NCBI GenBank assembly: GCA_049516595.1 | Contig: JBEKSY010000029.1 | Span: 1 to 44,661 of the forward strand | Direction: 5' to 3' | DNA from: JBEKHT01 sp049516595 | GTDB taxonomy: Bacteria; Chloroflexota; Anaerolineae; Anaerolineales; RBG-16-64-43 | Length of the DNA: 44,661 nt | Shown: piece after piece, positions 1 through 8,447 of the stretch | Numbering within the stretch: position 1 is the first letter of the stretch | Layout: every line of letters starts with the position of its first letter | Translations under genes and position numbers: made by a program | Notes under the pieces: generated by a model | Databases searched by the model: none | Told to the model about the DNA's origin: nothing | Seen by the model: the letters and a program-made list of their open reading frames with translations, nothing else

Positions 1-330
1 TCCACCGAGGCCAACGACGCCATGGAGACCTTGGCCATCAAGCGCCTGTTCGGCCAGCGGGCCTATTCCATCCCGATTAGTTCGACCAAGTCCATGATCG
101 GCCACGCTCTGGGAGCCTCCGGGGCCATCGAGGCGATTGTCTGCGCCTTGTCGCTGCAGACGGGCCGGATTCACCCCACCATCAATTTCGTCAACCCGGA
201 CCCGGCCTGCGATCTCGACTACGTTCCGAACCGGGCGCGCTCCGCCAACATCCAAATCGCTCTTTCCAACTCGTTCGGCCTGGGCGGTCAGAACGCATGC
301 CTGGTTTTGCGCAAATGGGAGAGGCCATGA
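1..330 (+). CDS. fabF: 3-oxoacyl-ACP synthase II, C-terminal part
   Basis: The gene is open at the left edge and only its last 109 residues are present. It matches the thiolase-fold C-terminus of FabF, the condensing enzyme that elongates acyl-ACP with malonyl-ACP in fatty acid synthesis. The conserved 'STKSMIGHALGASG' block supplies the active-site lysine (fragment residue 30) and the second catalytic histidine (residue 35). The glycine-rich 'NSFGLGGQN' loop is also intact. The catalytic cysteine and first histidine lie outside the window. The stop overlaps the next gene's start as ATGA, so the two are probably translationally coupled. FabB/FabF subtype cannot be separated from this fragment alone, but FabF is the usual form. 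Confidence 0.93.
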   Translation, partial: STEANDAMETLAIKRLFGQRAYSIPISSTKSMIGHALGASGAIEAIVCALSLQTGRIHPTINFVNPDPACDLDYVPNRARSANIQIALSNSFGLGGQNACLVLRKWERP

Positions 331-1010
331 AGCGGATCACCAACGAGCCTTTGATCAAACGAAACAGCCGCATCGGCGTCGGCGCTCACCTGGCCGGACT
401 GCTCATTCTCGTCGGCGGCATGGCGGTCACATTCCTGCAGCCGCAGAGATCGGATCTCTCCCTGGCTGCCCTGATGATCGGATTTGTCTTGGCCAACGTC
501 GGCATCTACTTTACCAATCGGTACGGGCGCACCCCCAGGCCGGATCAAGCTCTCGACGCGGCCCTCAAAGGGCTGGACGATCAGTACCTCATTGTGCACT
601 ACTATCTGGGCATCGGACATGCGCTCTTCTCCCCGGGCGGAGTATTCGCTCTCGTGCCCAAGTTCCAGGGGGGGCGGGTCACCTACGATGGCAAGCGTTG
701 GCATCACTCCGGGGTATCATGGTTCCGCAAGTTCTTTGCCCAGGAAAACCTCGGGAACCCGACCCTGGAGGGCCAAGCGGAGGCGCAGTCGCTCCAGAAT
801 CGATTGAGGCGTCTCCTGGAGGGAGAGGAGCCACCGACGGTTAAGTCGATCATCGTATTTACCAACGAACAGAGCGCGGTCGAGGCGGATTCCGCGCCTG
901 TGCCCGTGCTCCACGGACAGAAGCTCAAGGAGTACATCCGCCATTTGCCAAGAGGCGTGGGGTTGAACGCAAGCCAACTGGATAAGGTCGTGACCTCAAT
1001 CGAGGGCTAG
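327..1010 (+). CDS. two-TM membrane protein with NERD-like domain
   Basis: The 227-residue protein starts at the ATG overlapping the fabF stop (ATGA). An in-frame ATG ten codons upstream lies inside fabF and is less likely. Residues about 18-36 and 44-62 form two hydrophobic helices. The cytoplasmic part, with 'LDDQYLIVHYYLGIGHALFSPGGVFALVPKF', resembles the NERD (nuclease-related) domain that occurs in many Chloroflexota membrane proteins. NERD is a restriction-endonuclease-like fold; whether this copy is catalytic cannot be told. An intrinsic terminator lies 20 bp after the stop, ending the fabF unit. The biological role is unknown. Confidence 0.75.
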   Translation: MKRITNEPLIKRNSRIGVGAHLAGLLILVGGMAVTFLQPQRSDLSLAALMIGFVLANVGIYFTNRYGRTPRPDQALDAALKGLDDQYLIVHYYLGIGHALFSPGGVFALVPKFQGGRVTYDGKRWHHSGVSWFRKFFAQENLGNPTLEGQAEAQSLQNRLRRLLEGEEPPTVKSIIVFTNEQSAVEADSAPVPVLHGQKLKEYIRHLPRGVGLNASQLDKVVTSIEG

Positions 1011-1029
1011 GATGCCCGCGTCCCGAATC

Positions 1030-1067
1030 GAGGAGGGGCGATCGTGATCGCCCCTCCTCTTTTTTTT
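1030..1067 (+). terminator. strong intrinsic terminator
   Basis: A perfect 13-bp stem (1030-1042 with 1047-1059, loop CGTG) is followed by eight T residues (1060-1067). It ends the fabF transcription unit. Confidence 0.95.
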
Positions 1068-1206
1068 CCGTTCTCGCTTGGTCGGGGTGCACCTGGCAGC
1101 CACCGCCTGCCAGGCGGGCCTATCGACCTTGGTGAAGACCAGTCAAGCGGCCAACGCCCCGCAGACCAGACCTGCACCCAAGCCGGGCGCAGCGGGTGAC
1201 TGCAGG

Positions 1207-2238
1207 CTACTTGGAGAGGTAGTCCTGCAAAGCGGAGCGGCTGATACGAAAGGTCGTCCCAATCTTCTTGGCCTTCAAGTCCCCACTATTGATCAATCCG
1301 AGCACGTCCTCTTCACCCACCTTCAGGACCGCAGCCGCGTCCGAAACCGTCATGACATCCGCCATGGTCCCCTGCTGTCCGGCGGCCTGCGCGCTCATGG
1401 CACCTTGGAGCGCTTGGCCCATGGCCTGGCCCAGGCCCACGCCAGCGCCAATCCCCGCCGTCAACCCGGCCCCGCCCTGAGGGTTGCGAGCGGCCTCTCG
1501 CATGGCGTCGGCCGCCTGAAGCTGGGTGTAGGTGGTCATGTCCAGCAAGCCCATCCCCCGGAGTTCCTCCGCCGATTTCTCTGAGGCTTTCAGGTTCTCG
1601 ATGTAGAAGGATTTCAGGGTCAATCCAAGCGCTTGAAAATCATCTTGGGCTTTGGCGCGAACCCCGGTTCCCAACTCCTCCGTCAGAGCGATCAGCTCCG
1701 GCACAGCCTTCTGCGCCGCCGTGGATCCCAGCATTTCCTGCAGCTTCGAGAGCAACATCGCCCGGAGCCGGTCCTGAATGGCCGAAGTATCGTAGGTCCC
1801 GACCGTGCCCACAACCTGAGCCACAAACTGCTGAGGATTGGAGACCTGGAATGAGTAGGTGCCGAAACTCTGCAGCAGGGCGACGCCCAAGCCCATTCCC
1901 GGGTTGCGGACAATGATCGGTTGCGGAGTTCCCCACTTCTGATCCACGAACTCCTTGATCGAGACGAAGTACACCTCGGCGGTGAAAGGGGTCCGGTCAT
2001 TGAAGGCGCGACCGATCAAGTCAATGACCAAGGGGATGTTGCCCGTCGAAATCGTGTGGCGCCCTGCGCCAAAGACGTCCAGCGCCCGGCCATCACGAAA
2101 GAAAACTGCCGCCTGGGCCTCGCGGACGATGACCTGCGATCCAATTCGAAAGTCCCCAAACCCGCTGTCCGGAATGCGGTGCACGATTTCGCTTCGCATC
2201 TCATCCGGATACTCAACGACATCGAAGATTCTCGCCAT
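1207..2238 (-). CDS. SPFH/band-7 domain protein with C-terminal HTH
   Basis: The protein has 343 residues. Residues about 20-220 match the SPFH family of the YdjI/virion-core type ('FRIGSQVIVREAQAAVFFRDG', 'YDTSAIQDRLRAMLLSKL', then 'GMGLLDMTTYTQLQAADAMR'). No signal peptide or TM helix is visible, so it is probably cytoplasmic or peripheral. A Gly/Ala/Gln-rich linker follows. The last 50 residues ('MTVSDAAAVLKVGEEDVLGLINSGDLKAKKI...ISRSALQDYL') form an excisionase/MerR-type winged HTH. Most relatives carry a zinc ribbon there, so the HTH is the odd part; it may be a protein-protein module rather than a DNA binder. The coiled-coil gene just upstream is probably co-transcribed. Confidence 0.85.
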   Translation of the reverse strand: MARIFDVVEYPDEMRSEIVHRIPDSGFGDFRIGSQVIVREAQAAVFFRDGRALDVFGAGRHTISTGNIPLVIDLIGRAFNDRTPFTAEVYFVSIKEFVDQKWGTPQPIIVRNPGMGLGVALLQSFGTYSFQVSNPQQFVAQVVGTVGTYDTSAIQDRLRAMLLSKLQEMLGSTAAQKAVPELIALTEELGTGVRAKAQDDFQALGLTLKSFYIENLKASEKSAEELRGMGLLDMTTYTQLQAADAMREAARNPQGGAGLTAGIGAGVGLGQAMGQALQGAMSAQAAGQQGTMADVMTVSDAAAVLKVGEEDVLGLINSGDLKAKKIGTTFRISRSALQDYLSK

Positions 2239-2342
2239 GTTTTGCTCTCCCCGTGGAAGCCTGCCCGCCTATGAGCCCCCCTGCCGTCTTGCAGTCCCTG
2301 CTCCGAACCTGAACCCCCGCAATGGCCCGAGGGAGGGTCCCC

Positions 2343-2864
2343 TCACTGCCCAACCGAAGCCAAGACCTCGCCTCGCCCGGCGAAAGTATCCACACCGGTC
2401 TGCGCCAGCGAGGTCAAATTGCGAATCGCGGCCGGAAGTCCGTCAGTGCCCACCGATGACTCCACGTTATCGACCGCAGCGGCGACCTGTTTGACCAAGT
2501 CCAGTAGACTGCTATCAAATTGGTACAGCTGTGCGAGCTGGGTCTCGTTCACCTTGACGAGATCGAAGAACCCGGCATATCCATAGGAGGCGGTGCGGAC
2601 GCGGTCGGTCAGGGTGCGCAGTTTCAAGGCGGCCGCCTCCAGACTGCCCACCAGCTCAAGCTGTTTGGAAACCACGAACTGTCGCTCGAGCTCTGAAACA
2701 CGGGACCACTGGCGCTCGAAACCCGCCGCCACGGTCTCCCGCAGGCGCTTGTCCGCATCGCGGCGAGTCGCCCGTTCCATATACCCAGCAAAGCCGGGGA
2801 CCACTGCAGCTATCTTCTCAAGGAAGCCTCGGCCTTCCTTTGCCTTCGAGACGAGATCCGACAT
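2343..2864 (-). CDS. helical coiled-coil protein next to SPFH gene
   Basis: I do not recognise the family. The predicted product has 173 residues, is almost entirely helical and charged, and has no TM segment or signal. I chose the ATG at 2864 because AAGGAGC precedes it at good spacing; a longer frame reaches 2918 without a ribosome site. The SPFH gene follows 104 bp downstream on the same strand, so a joint role in stress response or membrane organisation is possible. That is inference from position only. Confidence 0.7.
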   Translation of the reverse strand: MSDLVSKAKEGRGFLEKIAAVVPGFAGYMERATRRDADKRLRETVAAGFERQWSRVSELERQFVVSKQLELVGSLEAAALKLRTLTDRVRTASYGYAGFFDLVKVNETQLAQLYQFDSSLLDLVKQVAAAVDNVESSVGTDGLPAAIRNLTSLAQTGVDTFAGRGEVLASVGQ

Positions 2865-2917
2865 GGTTGTGCTCCTTCCCGTCACTGACCGGGTCCGATT
2901 ATGAAGTTCGGATGCCA

Positions 2918-2945
2918 ATTATAAGGGACTCCCCTCAATTCGCAA
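2918..2945 (-). promoter_or_regulatory. promoter for coiled-coil/SPFH unit
   Basis: On the minus strand, TTGCGA (2945-2940), a 16-bp spacer and a perfect TATAAT (2923-2918) stand about 54 bp upstream of the ATG at 2864. Confidence 0.6.
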
Positions 2946-3161
2946 GCCAGGTTCAGAATCCCGGCAGCTGGCGGAGGTCCGCTTGTATCCGTCAAGGTAG
3001 ATATACGCAAGAGAACGGCGTCGGTTACTTCGGGCCAACTCAACCTTCGCCTGACGGTCGGGCTGCCCGATACTGATTCTGGGGCGGGCCAAGGGAACCC
3101 CCGTCCGAACGAGGGCAGAAGCCCGAGCGGTCGAAGGGACCCGGCATCCGGCGTCCTGCCC

Positions 3162-4058
3162 TCAAATCAAACGATCGATTACCATCGCCAGGAATAGCAG
3201 GGCGAGGTAGACCTGAGAGAATCGATAGACTTTCCGAGCGGAACCCTTCTCGCCCCCGAAGCGCAACTGCCACGCCTCTCGCAAGAAGGCCAGCCCCAGC
3301 CCGGAAGCGACCAGAAAGTAGAACCCGCCGAGCAAATGAAACCCAATGGGCAGTAACGACATCGCCACCATCTGCAGGCTGTAGAGCCAGACCTGCCTGC
3401 GGGTCTCCTCCTCCCCTGCCACTACTGGCAACATAGGCACCGACACCCTTTGATAGTCCCCGCGAAGCAAGATCGCGAGGGCCCACGTGTGAGGAGGAGT
3501 CCAATACACCACAATCAAGAACAAAAACACACCCAGGAGATCCACCCGGTTGGTTGCCGCGGCCCAACCCACCAGCGGAGGGATCGCACCGGCCGCGCCT
3601 CCGATCACGATGTTGAGTGGCGTTTTGCGTTTGAGCCACAGCGTGTAGACCAGAACGTAATACAGGTTTCCCAGCAGGGCTAGCCCCGCCGCCAACCAGT
3701 TCACGCCCAATCCCAGAACCAGCACGGATCCAAGCGTCGCCGCGATGCCGTAGGTCAGAGCCCGCCTCGGCGCCACTCGTCCACTCGGGAGGGGCCGGCG
3801 AGCCGTACGGTTCATGCGCCCATCGATGTCACGATCCAGATATGAGTTGATTGCGTTGGCGCCCGCCGCGGCGAGAGTGCCCCCCAGGGTGGTCAACAAG
3901 AAGAGGCCTACAGGCGGAGTTCCCCTCATGCCCAGAAACATCCCCGCCCAGGTTGTGATGAGGAGCAAAGCAATAATCCAGGGTTTGCTCAAGCCGACCA
4001 GCCCAACCAGGGCAGCCTTGGCCGAGCGAACTGCGCGCGACGCAAGCGGGAGATTCAC
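3162..4058 (-). CDS. ctaB: heme O synthase (protoheme IX farnesyltransferase)
   Basis: The 298-residue integral membrane enzyme attaches a farnesyl group to protoheme IX, giving heme O for cytochrome oxidase. It belongs to the UbiA prenyltransferase family. The prenyl-diphosphate-binding aspartate motif is visible in 'NAINSYLDRDIDGRMNRT', followed by 'RPLPSG' and the later 'YWTPPHTWALAI' block. About eight to nine TM helices are apparent. The GTG start at 4058 overlaps the ctaA stop (GTGA) and has AAGGAGC upstream; the longer frame would run through ctaA. The product is the substrate of ctaA, encoded just upstream in the same operon, so this cell makes heme A and an aa3-type oxidase. Confidence 0.95.
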   Translation of the reverse strand: MNLPLASRAVRSAKAALVGLVGLSKPWIIALLLITTWAGMFLGMRGTPPVGLFLLTTLGGTLAAAGANAINSYLDRDIDGRMNRTARRPLPSGRVAPRRALTYGIAATLGSVLVLGLGVNWLAAGLALLGNLYYVLVYTLWLKRKTPLNIVIGGAAGAIPPLVGWAAATNRVDLLGVFLFLIVVYWTPPHTWALAILLRGDYQRVSVPMLPVVAGEEETRRQVWLYSLQMVAMSLLPIGFHLLGGFYFLVASGLGLAFLREAWQLRFGGEKGSARKVYRFSQVYLALLFLAMVIDRLI

Positions 4059-4975
4059 GCTTCCGCTCCTTCCGGAATCGAAACCAGCGGATTCCAACGC
4101 AAGCGCATAACCTCCAGCGCCGCGAGAAGGGTCCAAATGGTCGTGGCCAGAAGCACGTGGAGAGCCTGCCACTCGAGCGGCAGGCGGAAGAGGACCATGC
4201 CGGCCCCGATAACAATCTGGACGACCAACAGCGCGAGCGCCGTTCCCGCCAGGAAGAACGGTTGCGGCCACTGCCCGTACATGCCCGCCGTCTCACGAAA
4301 TAGAAGTATCGCAAGCAGAAAGGTCAGCAAGGCGGAAAGGCGGTGAAGGAATTGGACGGCGACCTGCGGGCCGAGGGTGAATGGAAGGAGGGCACCATAG
4401 CACAGGGGCCAGTCCGGGCAGGCCAGAGAGGACCCGGTTCCGACAACGGTGGCGCCCAGGAAGAGCAAGACAAACAGCGAGACCAGAACGACGCCCACAA
4501 GAGGTGAGAGTCGTGCGGTTCCCGACCCCCGCCGGGGTGGCATTCCCCAGGCGGGATGCACTCCCAGCGTGACGGCGGTCAGGTCAGCAACCAGCAATAG
4601 CGCTACCCCCAGATGGCTCCCGACGACCGCAGGGGGGAGCTCGAACTTGACTGTGACGGCACCCAGCAGGATCTGGCCGCAAAGGATAACCGGAGCCAGC
4701 AAGGCGGGCATCAACACCCACCGATCCTGCCGGTGATGACGCCAAGCCAGAAAGACAACCGCCGCCACAAGCACGGTAACCGCCGCAGCTCCCAGGCGGT
4801 GGATGAACTCAATGATCGAGGGCAATTCGAGAGGTGGGACAATGCCGCCGTGGCACAGAGGCCAATCCGGGCACCCCAAGCCCGATCCGGTTACTCGCAC
4901 AAGCGAGCCTAACAGGACCAGGGTCACCCCGGCGGCGACGCTCGCAGGAGCCACCCACTCGAGTTGGCTACGCAT
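4055..4975 (-). CDS. ctaA: heme A synthase (COX15/CtaA family)
   Basis: The 306-residue, eight-TM protein oxidises the C8 methyl of heme O to a formyl group, giving heme A. It shows the family's internal duplication: two Cys pairs ('GCPDWPLC' and 'ACPDWPLC') and histidines in the helices of each half ('FIHRLGA', 'GSHLGVA', 'FLHRLSA', 'ALHVLLA') that serve as heme ligands. The ATG at 4975 is preceded by a purine-rich GGGAGAGG and gives the normal length. A longer frame to 5125 adds low-quality sequence. It overlaps ctaB by 4 bp, so the pair is one operon. Confidence 0.95.
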   Translation of the reverse strand: MRSQLEWVAPASVAAGVTLVLLGSLVRVTGSGLGCPDWPLCHGGIVPPLELPSIIEFIHRLGAAAVTVLVAAVVFLAWRHHRQDRWVLMPALLAPVILCGQILLGAVTVKFELPPAVVGSHLGVALLLVADLTAVTLGVHPAWGMPPRRGSGTARLSPLVGVVLVSLFVLLFLGATVVGTGSSLACPDWPLCYGALLPFTLGPQVAVQFLHRLSALLTFLLAILLFRETAGMYGQWPQPFFLAGTALALLVVQIVIGAGMVLFRLPLEWQALHVLLATTIWTLLAALEVMRLRWNPLVSIPEGAEA

Positions 4976-5370
4976 GCCTTCCTCTCCCTTCCCCCTTTGC
5001 CCTCCTCCCCAGCCTGCGCCAAAGGACGCCCTGCGCTGGCCCACTTGCCAACACCCCGCCCCCCAACCGCGCCAAGCAGGCGGGTCTCGCGGTATGGCCT
5101 CCCGCCAGAGCGCTCGCCAGCTCAAGGAAGAATTGGCCTCCTCTAGCTGCCGGCCCTGGGGCGATCTCGAGCTGAATAAGCGGGGCTTCTCTGGGATCCG
5201 GGGAAAAGGTGAGCTTGCCGAGGGCGGCTGCGTTGAAGGGCGGGTTGAAGGGCATGCAAACTCGATTTTCGTAACGAAATATGGGCAATCTTACGCAGCT
5301 GCCCACATGTAACTGGACAATGATCAGAAAGTTTATCCGTAATGTACAGGGTTGTCAAGCCGAGGGGAGC
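4976..5370. other. intergenic region upstream of ctaA
   Basis: No gene is visible in these 395 bp. The part at about 5262-5350 is notably AT-rich for this genome and probably holds the ctaA promoter. A 13-bp palindrome, TTTCGT-A-ACGAAA (5267-5279), lies in it and could be a regulator site. Confidence 0.4.
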
Positions 5371-6555
5371 CTACGGGGCTTGCGTGCGCTGCGGCTGGGG
5401 AGTGGCGGGCGAGGGCAGTTCCCCGCCGCAGGCCTCACGGTAGTAGCGGGCCTCCTCAGGATAGTCCTTGCCCGCCTGGGTCGCGGCCTGGTCCCCCAAT
5501 TGGGCATACTTGGTCAGCTGGCTAGCGAGGTGGGCGGATCCCCACTCTCGAGGCAGGACCATGAGCGGGTCGCCGACCGCGCGTTCCAAGTCGCCAAGGG
5601 GAATCCAATCGTACATGACTGGTCCGCGGGCATAAGACGTGAAGCCCAGTTCGTAGCCAGCCCGGCGTGCGACCGCAGCGGCGTGGGGGGTAAAGCCACT
5701 GCCGGGCCAGATGATTGCCACAGGACGATGACCAAAATGCTGCTCGAGAATGGGGATGGGTTTGTAGATCTCCCCCTCCAAGTACGCTTCCGAACTCGCA
5801 GCTGAAATCGGAATGTTGTGAATGTAGCCGTGAGCCTCTACGTCGACCAGCCCCGTGGCACTGAGTTTCTCGATCCTCGACCAGAGGTCAGACGTACTTG
5901 AGGCAATTTCCCAAGCCGAGGTGATCACCCATCCGTTTTGGCGGGCAATCGGCATCATGTGATTCTCCAAGGTGCCGATGTTGTGGTCGTCGACAATCCA
6001 GATCATCGATCGAAACGGGATTCTCGAATTGGAATCAAGGAAGCCTGCCAGCTCCTGTGAGGTGACCATCTCGTATCCAAGCTGGTTGGCCGTCCGGACG
6101 GCGGCCTGCAGTTCTGCCAGAGAGGTCGTGTTCGACGTCGGGTCTCCCTCCTGACTTACGCCGTGGAAAAAGACCGGCACCACGATCGTCCCAGGCGCAC
6201 TGCGGCTTGGATCCCACCGATTCCGGAGGTATTCGCACTCATTCTGGAGGTAGGTCTGTGGAGAGACCCCTCTCAGGAGGATGGAGGAGGAGAAGGTTGG
6301 AGGGGCTTCCAGGGAAGCACGCGAGGAGGGGAGGGTCGCTGAACTTGAAGGCGATGGCTCCCTGGAGGCCACGAGCGCGGCATCCGGACTTGGAGAGGCA
6401 GACGCTTCCAGAGTCGCGGGGGTGAGAACAGGAAGGAAGCTTGCGGTCGGAGCCGGCGAAAGATCCGGAGCAGGCGGGCCCACCCTGGCGCAAGCAGGCA
6501 GCAACAGGCCCAGCAGGAGGAGGCCCGCAAAGCCTTTCAGGCGACAGCTCTCCAC
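5371..6555 (-). CDS. lipoprotein polysaccharide deacetylase (NodB-like)
   Basis: The 394-residue product from a GTG at 6555 begins with a hydrophobic signal and a lipobox-like 'LLLPAC'. A Ser/Pro/Ala-rich linker (about residues 25-90) then leads to a NodB-like CE4 domain. The metal-site motifs are divergent but placed correctly: 'IVDDH' replaces TFDDG, 'VEAHGYIH' stands for HxxxH, and 'RPVAIIWPGSGFTPHAAAVARRAGYELG' matches the family's RxPxG and GY blocks. It is likely exported, lipid-anchored and active on envelope or extracellular polysaccharide. The start overlaps the upstream membrane protein by 19 bp. The weak ribosome site makes the start uncertain; the lipobox supports it. Confidence 0.8.
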   Translation of the reverse strand: MESCRLKGFAGLLLLGLLLPACARVGPPAPDLSPAPTASFLPVLTPATLEASASPSPDAALVASREPSPSSSATLPSSRASLEAPPTFSSSILLRGVSPQTYLQNECEYLRNRWDPSRSAPGTIVVPVFFHGVSQEGDPTSNTTSLAELQAAVRTANQLGYEMVTSQELAGFLDSNSRIPFRSMIWIVDDHNIGTLENHMMPIARQNGWVITSAWEIASSTSDLWSRIEKLSATGLVDVEAHGYIHNIPISAASSEAYLEGEIYKPIPILEQHFGHRPVAIIWPGSGFTPHAAAVARRAGYELGFTSYARGPVMYDWIPLGDLERAVGDPLMVLPREWGSAHLASQLTKYAQLGDQAATQAGKDYPEEARYYREACGGELPSPATPQPQRTQAP

Positions 6556-6992
6556 GCCCTGACCCCGGGAAGAAGAAGGATGGCCAAGAGGCAGGCGGCA
6601 ATCAGCGTGCTGGGCCCCAAGAAGATCAAAGAAACGAGTCCGAGGACCATCGCGAAGGGCCATCCCCAGCGGTGGCGGATCCAGACTCCGGCCAAAGACC
6701 CCCACCAAGTTGTGCCCACCACCACCAGGGGCCAACCCAAGTTCGCCGGATTCAATTGCCAGCGGATCAAGAGGGAGGCCCATAGTTCGAAATGCGTCGA
6801 AAGCTCCGGCATGTGGCCGAAAAGCCTTGCGTAGAGGCCTTCCAGAGCAAGCCACGCGCCCAATACGGCACCGAGCACAAGGGCGATTCGGAGGACGGCG
6901 GGGGGATGCAGCGCGGCTAAATCCTCCTGGGGAGTCTCGCTCGGCCGGCCCTGCGGAGAAGGTGTCTTGCGGCTCTCGAGTGGTTCGTCCAT
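6537..6992 (-). CDS. small membrane protein, three TM
   Basis: I do not recognise the family. The 151-residue product has a polar, Pro/Gln-rich N-terminus and then three hydrophobic helices, with a Trp-rich loop ('WWGSLAGVWIRHRWGW'). The ATG at 6992 is chosen over a TTG two codons upstream. It overlaps the deacetylase gene, so both are probably one operon downstream of pfkA, perhaps an envelope unit. Confidence 0.65.
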   Translation of the reverse strand: MDEPLESRKTPSPQGRPSETPQEDLAALHPPAVLRIALVLGAVLGAWLALEGLYARLFGHMPELSTHFELWASLLIRWQLNPANLGWPLVVVGTTWWGSLAGVWIRHRWGWPFAMVLGLVSLIFLGPSTLIAACLLAILLLPGVRAWRAVA

Positions 6993-7059
6993 GGCCAATC
7001 TCTTTTCGCCGTCCCAGCCGAGCGATCCCTTCGAGGGCGGCTACCCAACCCGTCTCGCG

Positions 7060-8220
7060 CTAGTACAGAAACATCGGCTTGCCCAGGACATGCTCGACGC
7101 GAGGGCGATACTGGTCGGAGTCGTAGAACTGCTCCACATCGACCCTCTTAAGACCTTGGGTGCAAGTATCCACCGGTACGGTGGTATAGATCCCTTTCTG
7201 CAAGGCCACCATCAGCCCGAACCTGCCCTCCTTGATCTCCTCGATGGCCAAGTTTCCGTAGGAGGTGGCAACCATTCGATCAAGCGAATCCGGGGCTCCC
7301 GCCCGCATGAGATACGCTACCTGCTGCACTAGGCAATCGATCCCTGAAATCCGGGTGATGCCTTCTCCCACCTGTTGGCCGATGCCGCCGAGCTTCTTAT
7401 GGCCATAAGCGTCCGCCTGGCCATGCTCGCTAATCCCCTCTCCCTTCAAGCTCGCTCCCTCCGATACGACGACCATGGCATAGCGACTGGGATTCCTCTG
7501 GCGATCTTCGCTCAGCAGGTGGGCCAAGCGCTCGATATCCGCGGGAACTTCGCTGATCAACGCCCGATCCGCCGCCGCCAAGTGGGCTGAGATCAGGGAC
7601 GTCTCTCCGCTGTTGCGCCCGAACACCTCAACCACGGCGATCCGCTCGTGACTCCCAGCCGGGGTACGCAAGGCGTGGATGAATTCCACCGTCCGGGTGA
7701 CCGCTGTGCTGAAGCCGATGCAGTAGTCCGTGCCGAAGACGTCGTTGTCCATGGTTTTCGGGATGGCAACGATGCGAACCCCCTCCTGGTGGAGCCGCGC
7801 AGCGTAAGAAAGAGTATCATCGCCGCCGATTGGAACCAAGGCATCAATTCCCAGCCGCTCCAGCACATTCAACACATAGGGGGTGCAGTCCACAGTTTTT
7901 TGCCCGTCCTCAAACGGGTATTTCCCCTCCAGGAATCGCGGTAATTCTTTGGCCCGAACCTTTCGGGGATTGGTGCGCGAGGTGTGAAGATAGGTCCCTC
8001 CCATCCGATCGATCGTCCGAACCGTCTGGCCGGTCGCCGGAGACACCCACTCCTGGTTCCCACTTTCTCCCTTCTCGGGATTGTAATTGAGCAGGCCTCC
8101 CCACCCTCGTCGAATCCCCAGAACCTCCCAGCCGTTCTCTTCGGCGCGCAGGACCACTGCCTTGATGCAGGGATTCAGGCCGGGAACATCCCCGCCCCCG
8201 GTGAGTATTCCGATCCGCAT
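7060..8220 (-). CDS. pfkA: 6-phosphofructokinase, predicted pyrophosphate-dependent
   Basis: The 386-residue enzyme phosphorylates fructose 6-phosphate in glycolysis, or runs reversibly if PPi is the donor. The N-terminal 'GILTGGGDVPGLN' is the phosphoryl-donor loop. The donor-specificity positions read 'GGDDT' (residues 132-136) and 'PKTMDND' (from residue 154). ATP enzymes have GGDGS and PGTIDND; Asp135 and Lys155 are the residues that mark PPi enzymes. Sugar-phosphate residues follow in 'MDND' and 'GRNSGETS'. The gene lies between dnaE and the small membrane protein, all on the minus strand. PPi use is inferred from two diagnostic residues. Confidence 0.93.
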   Translation of the reverse strand: MRIGILTGGGDVPGLNPCIKAVVLRAEENGWEVLGIRRGWGGLLNYNPEKGESGNQEWVSPATGQTVRTIDRMGGTYLHTSRTNPRKVRAKELPRFLEGKYPFEDGQKTVDCTPYVLNVLERLGIDALVPIGGDDTLSYAARLHQEGVRIVAIPKTMDNDVFGTDYCIGFSTAVTRTVEFIHALRTPAGSHERIAVVEVFGRNSGETSLISAHLAAADRALISEVPADIERLAHLLSEDRQRNPSRYAMVVVSEGASLKGEGISEHGQADAYGHKKLGGIGQQVGEGITRISGIDCLVQQVAYLMRAGAPDSLDRMVATSYGNLAIEEIKEGRFGLMVALQKGIYTTVPVDTCTQGLKRVDVEQFYDSDQYRPRVEHVLGKPMFLY

Positions 8221-8301
8221 GTTGAGCCTCCAAGCAGGGTGAGGTGAGGAAGGGTGACAGGACCGCTGCCTGGCCCGGTCACGAAATGAGCCTCGCGCGG
8301 G

Positions 8302-8307
8302 ATTATA
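8302..8307 (-). promoter_or_regulatory. -10 element upstream of pfkA
   Basis: A perfect TATAAT on the minus strand lies about 82 bp upstream of the pfkA ATG. I see no clear -35 box. Confidence 0.4.
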
Positions 8308-8447
8308 CTCCTGGGCTCTCGCTCCTTCTTCCGGGGGCGGGGTCTCTTCTATTCCGCGAAGTCAATGCAAACGCTCAGCCACCCGGCAAGCTGATTGCTG
8401 GAATCTCGAGCGGCCGGATGGCGGGCAGGGTGGACCTGAGTGTCCCA

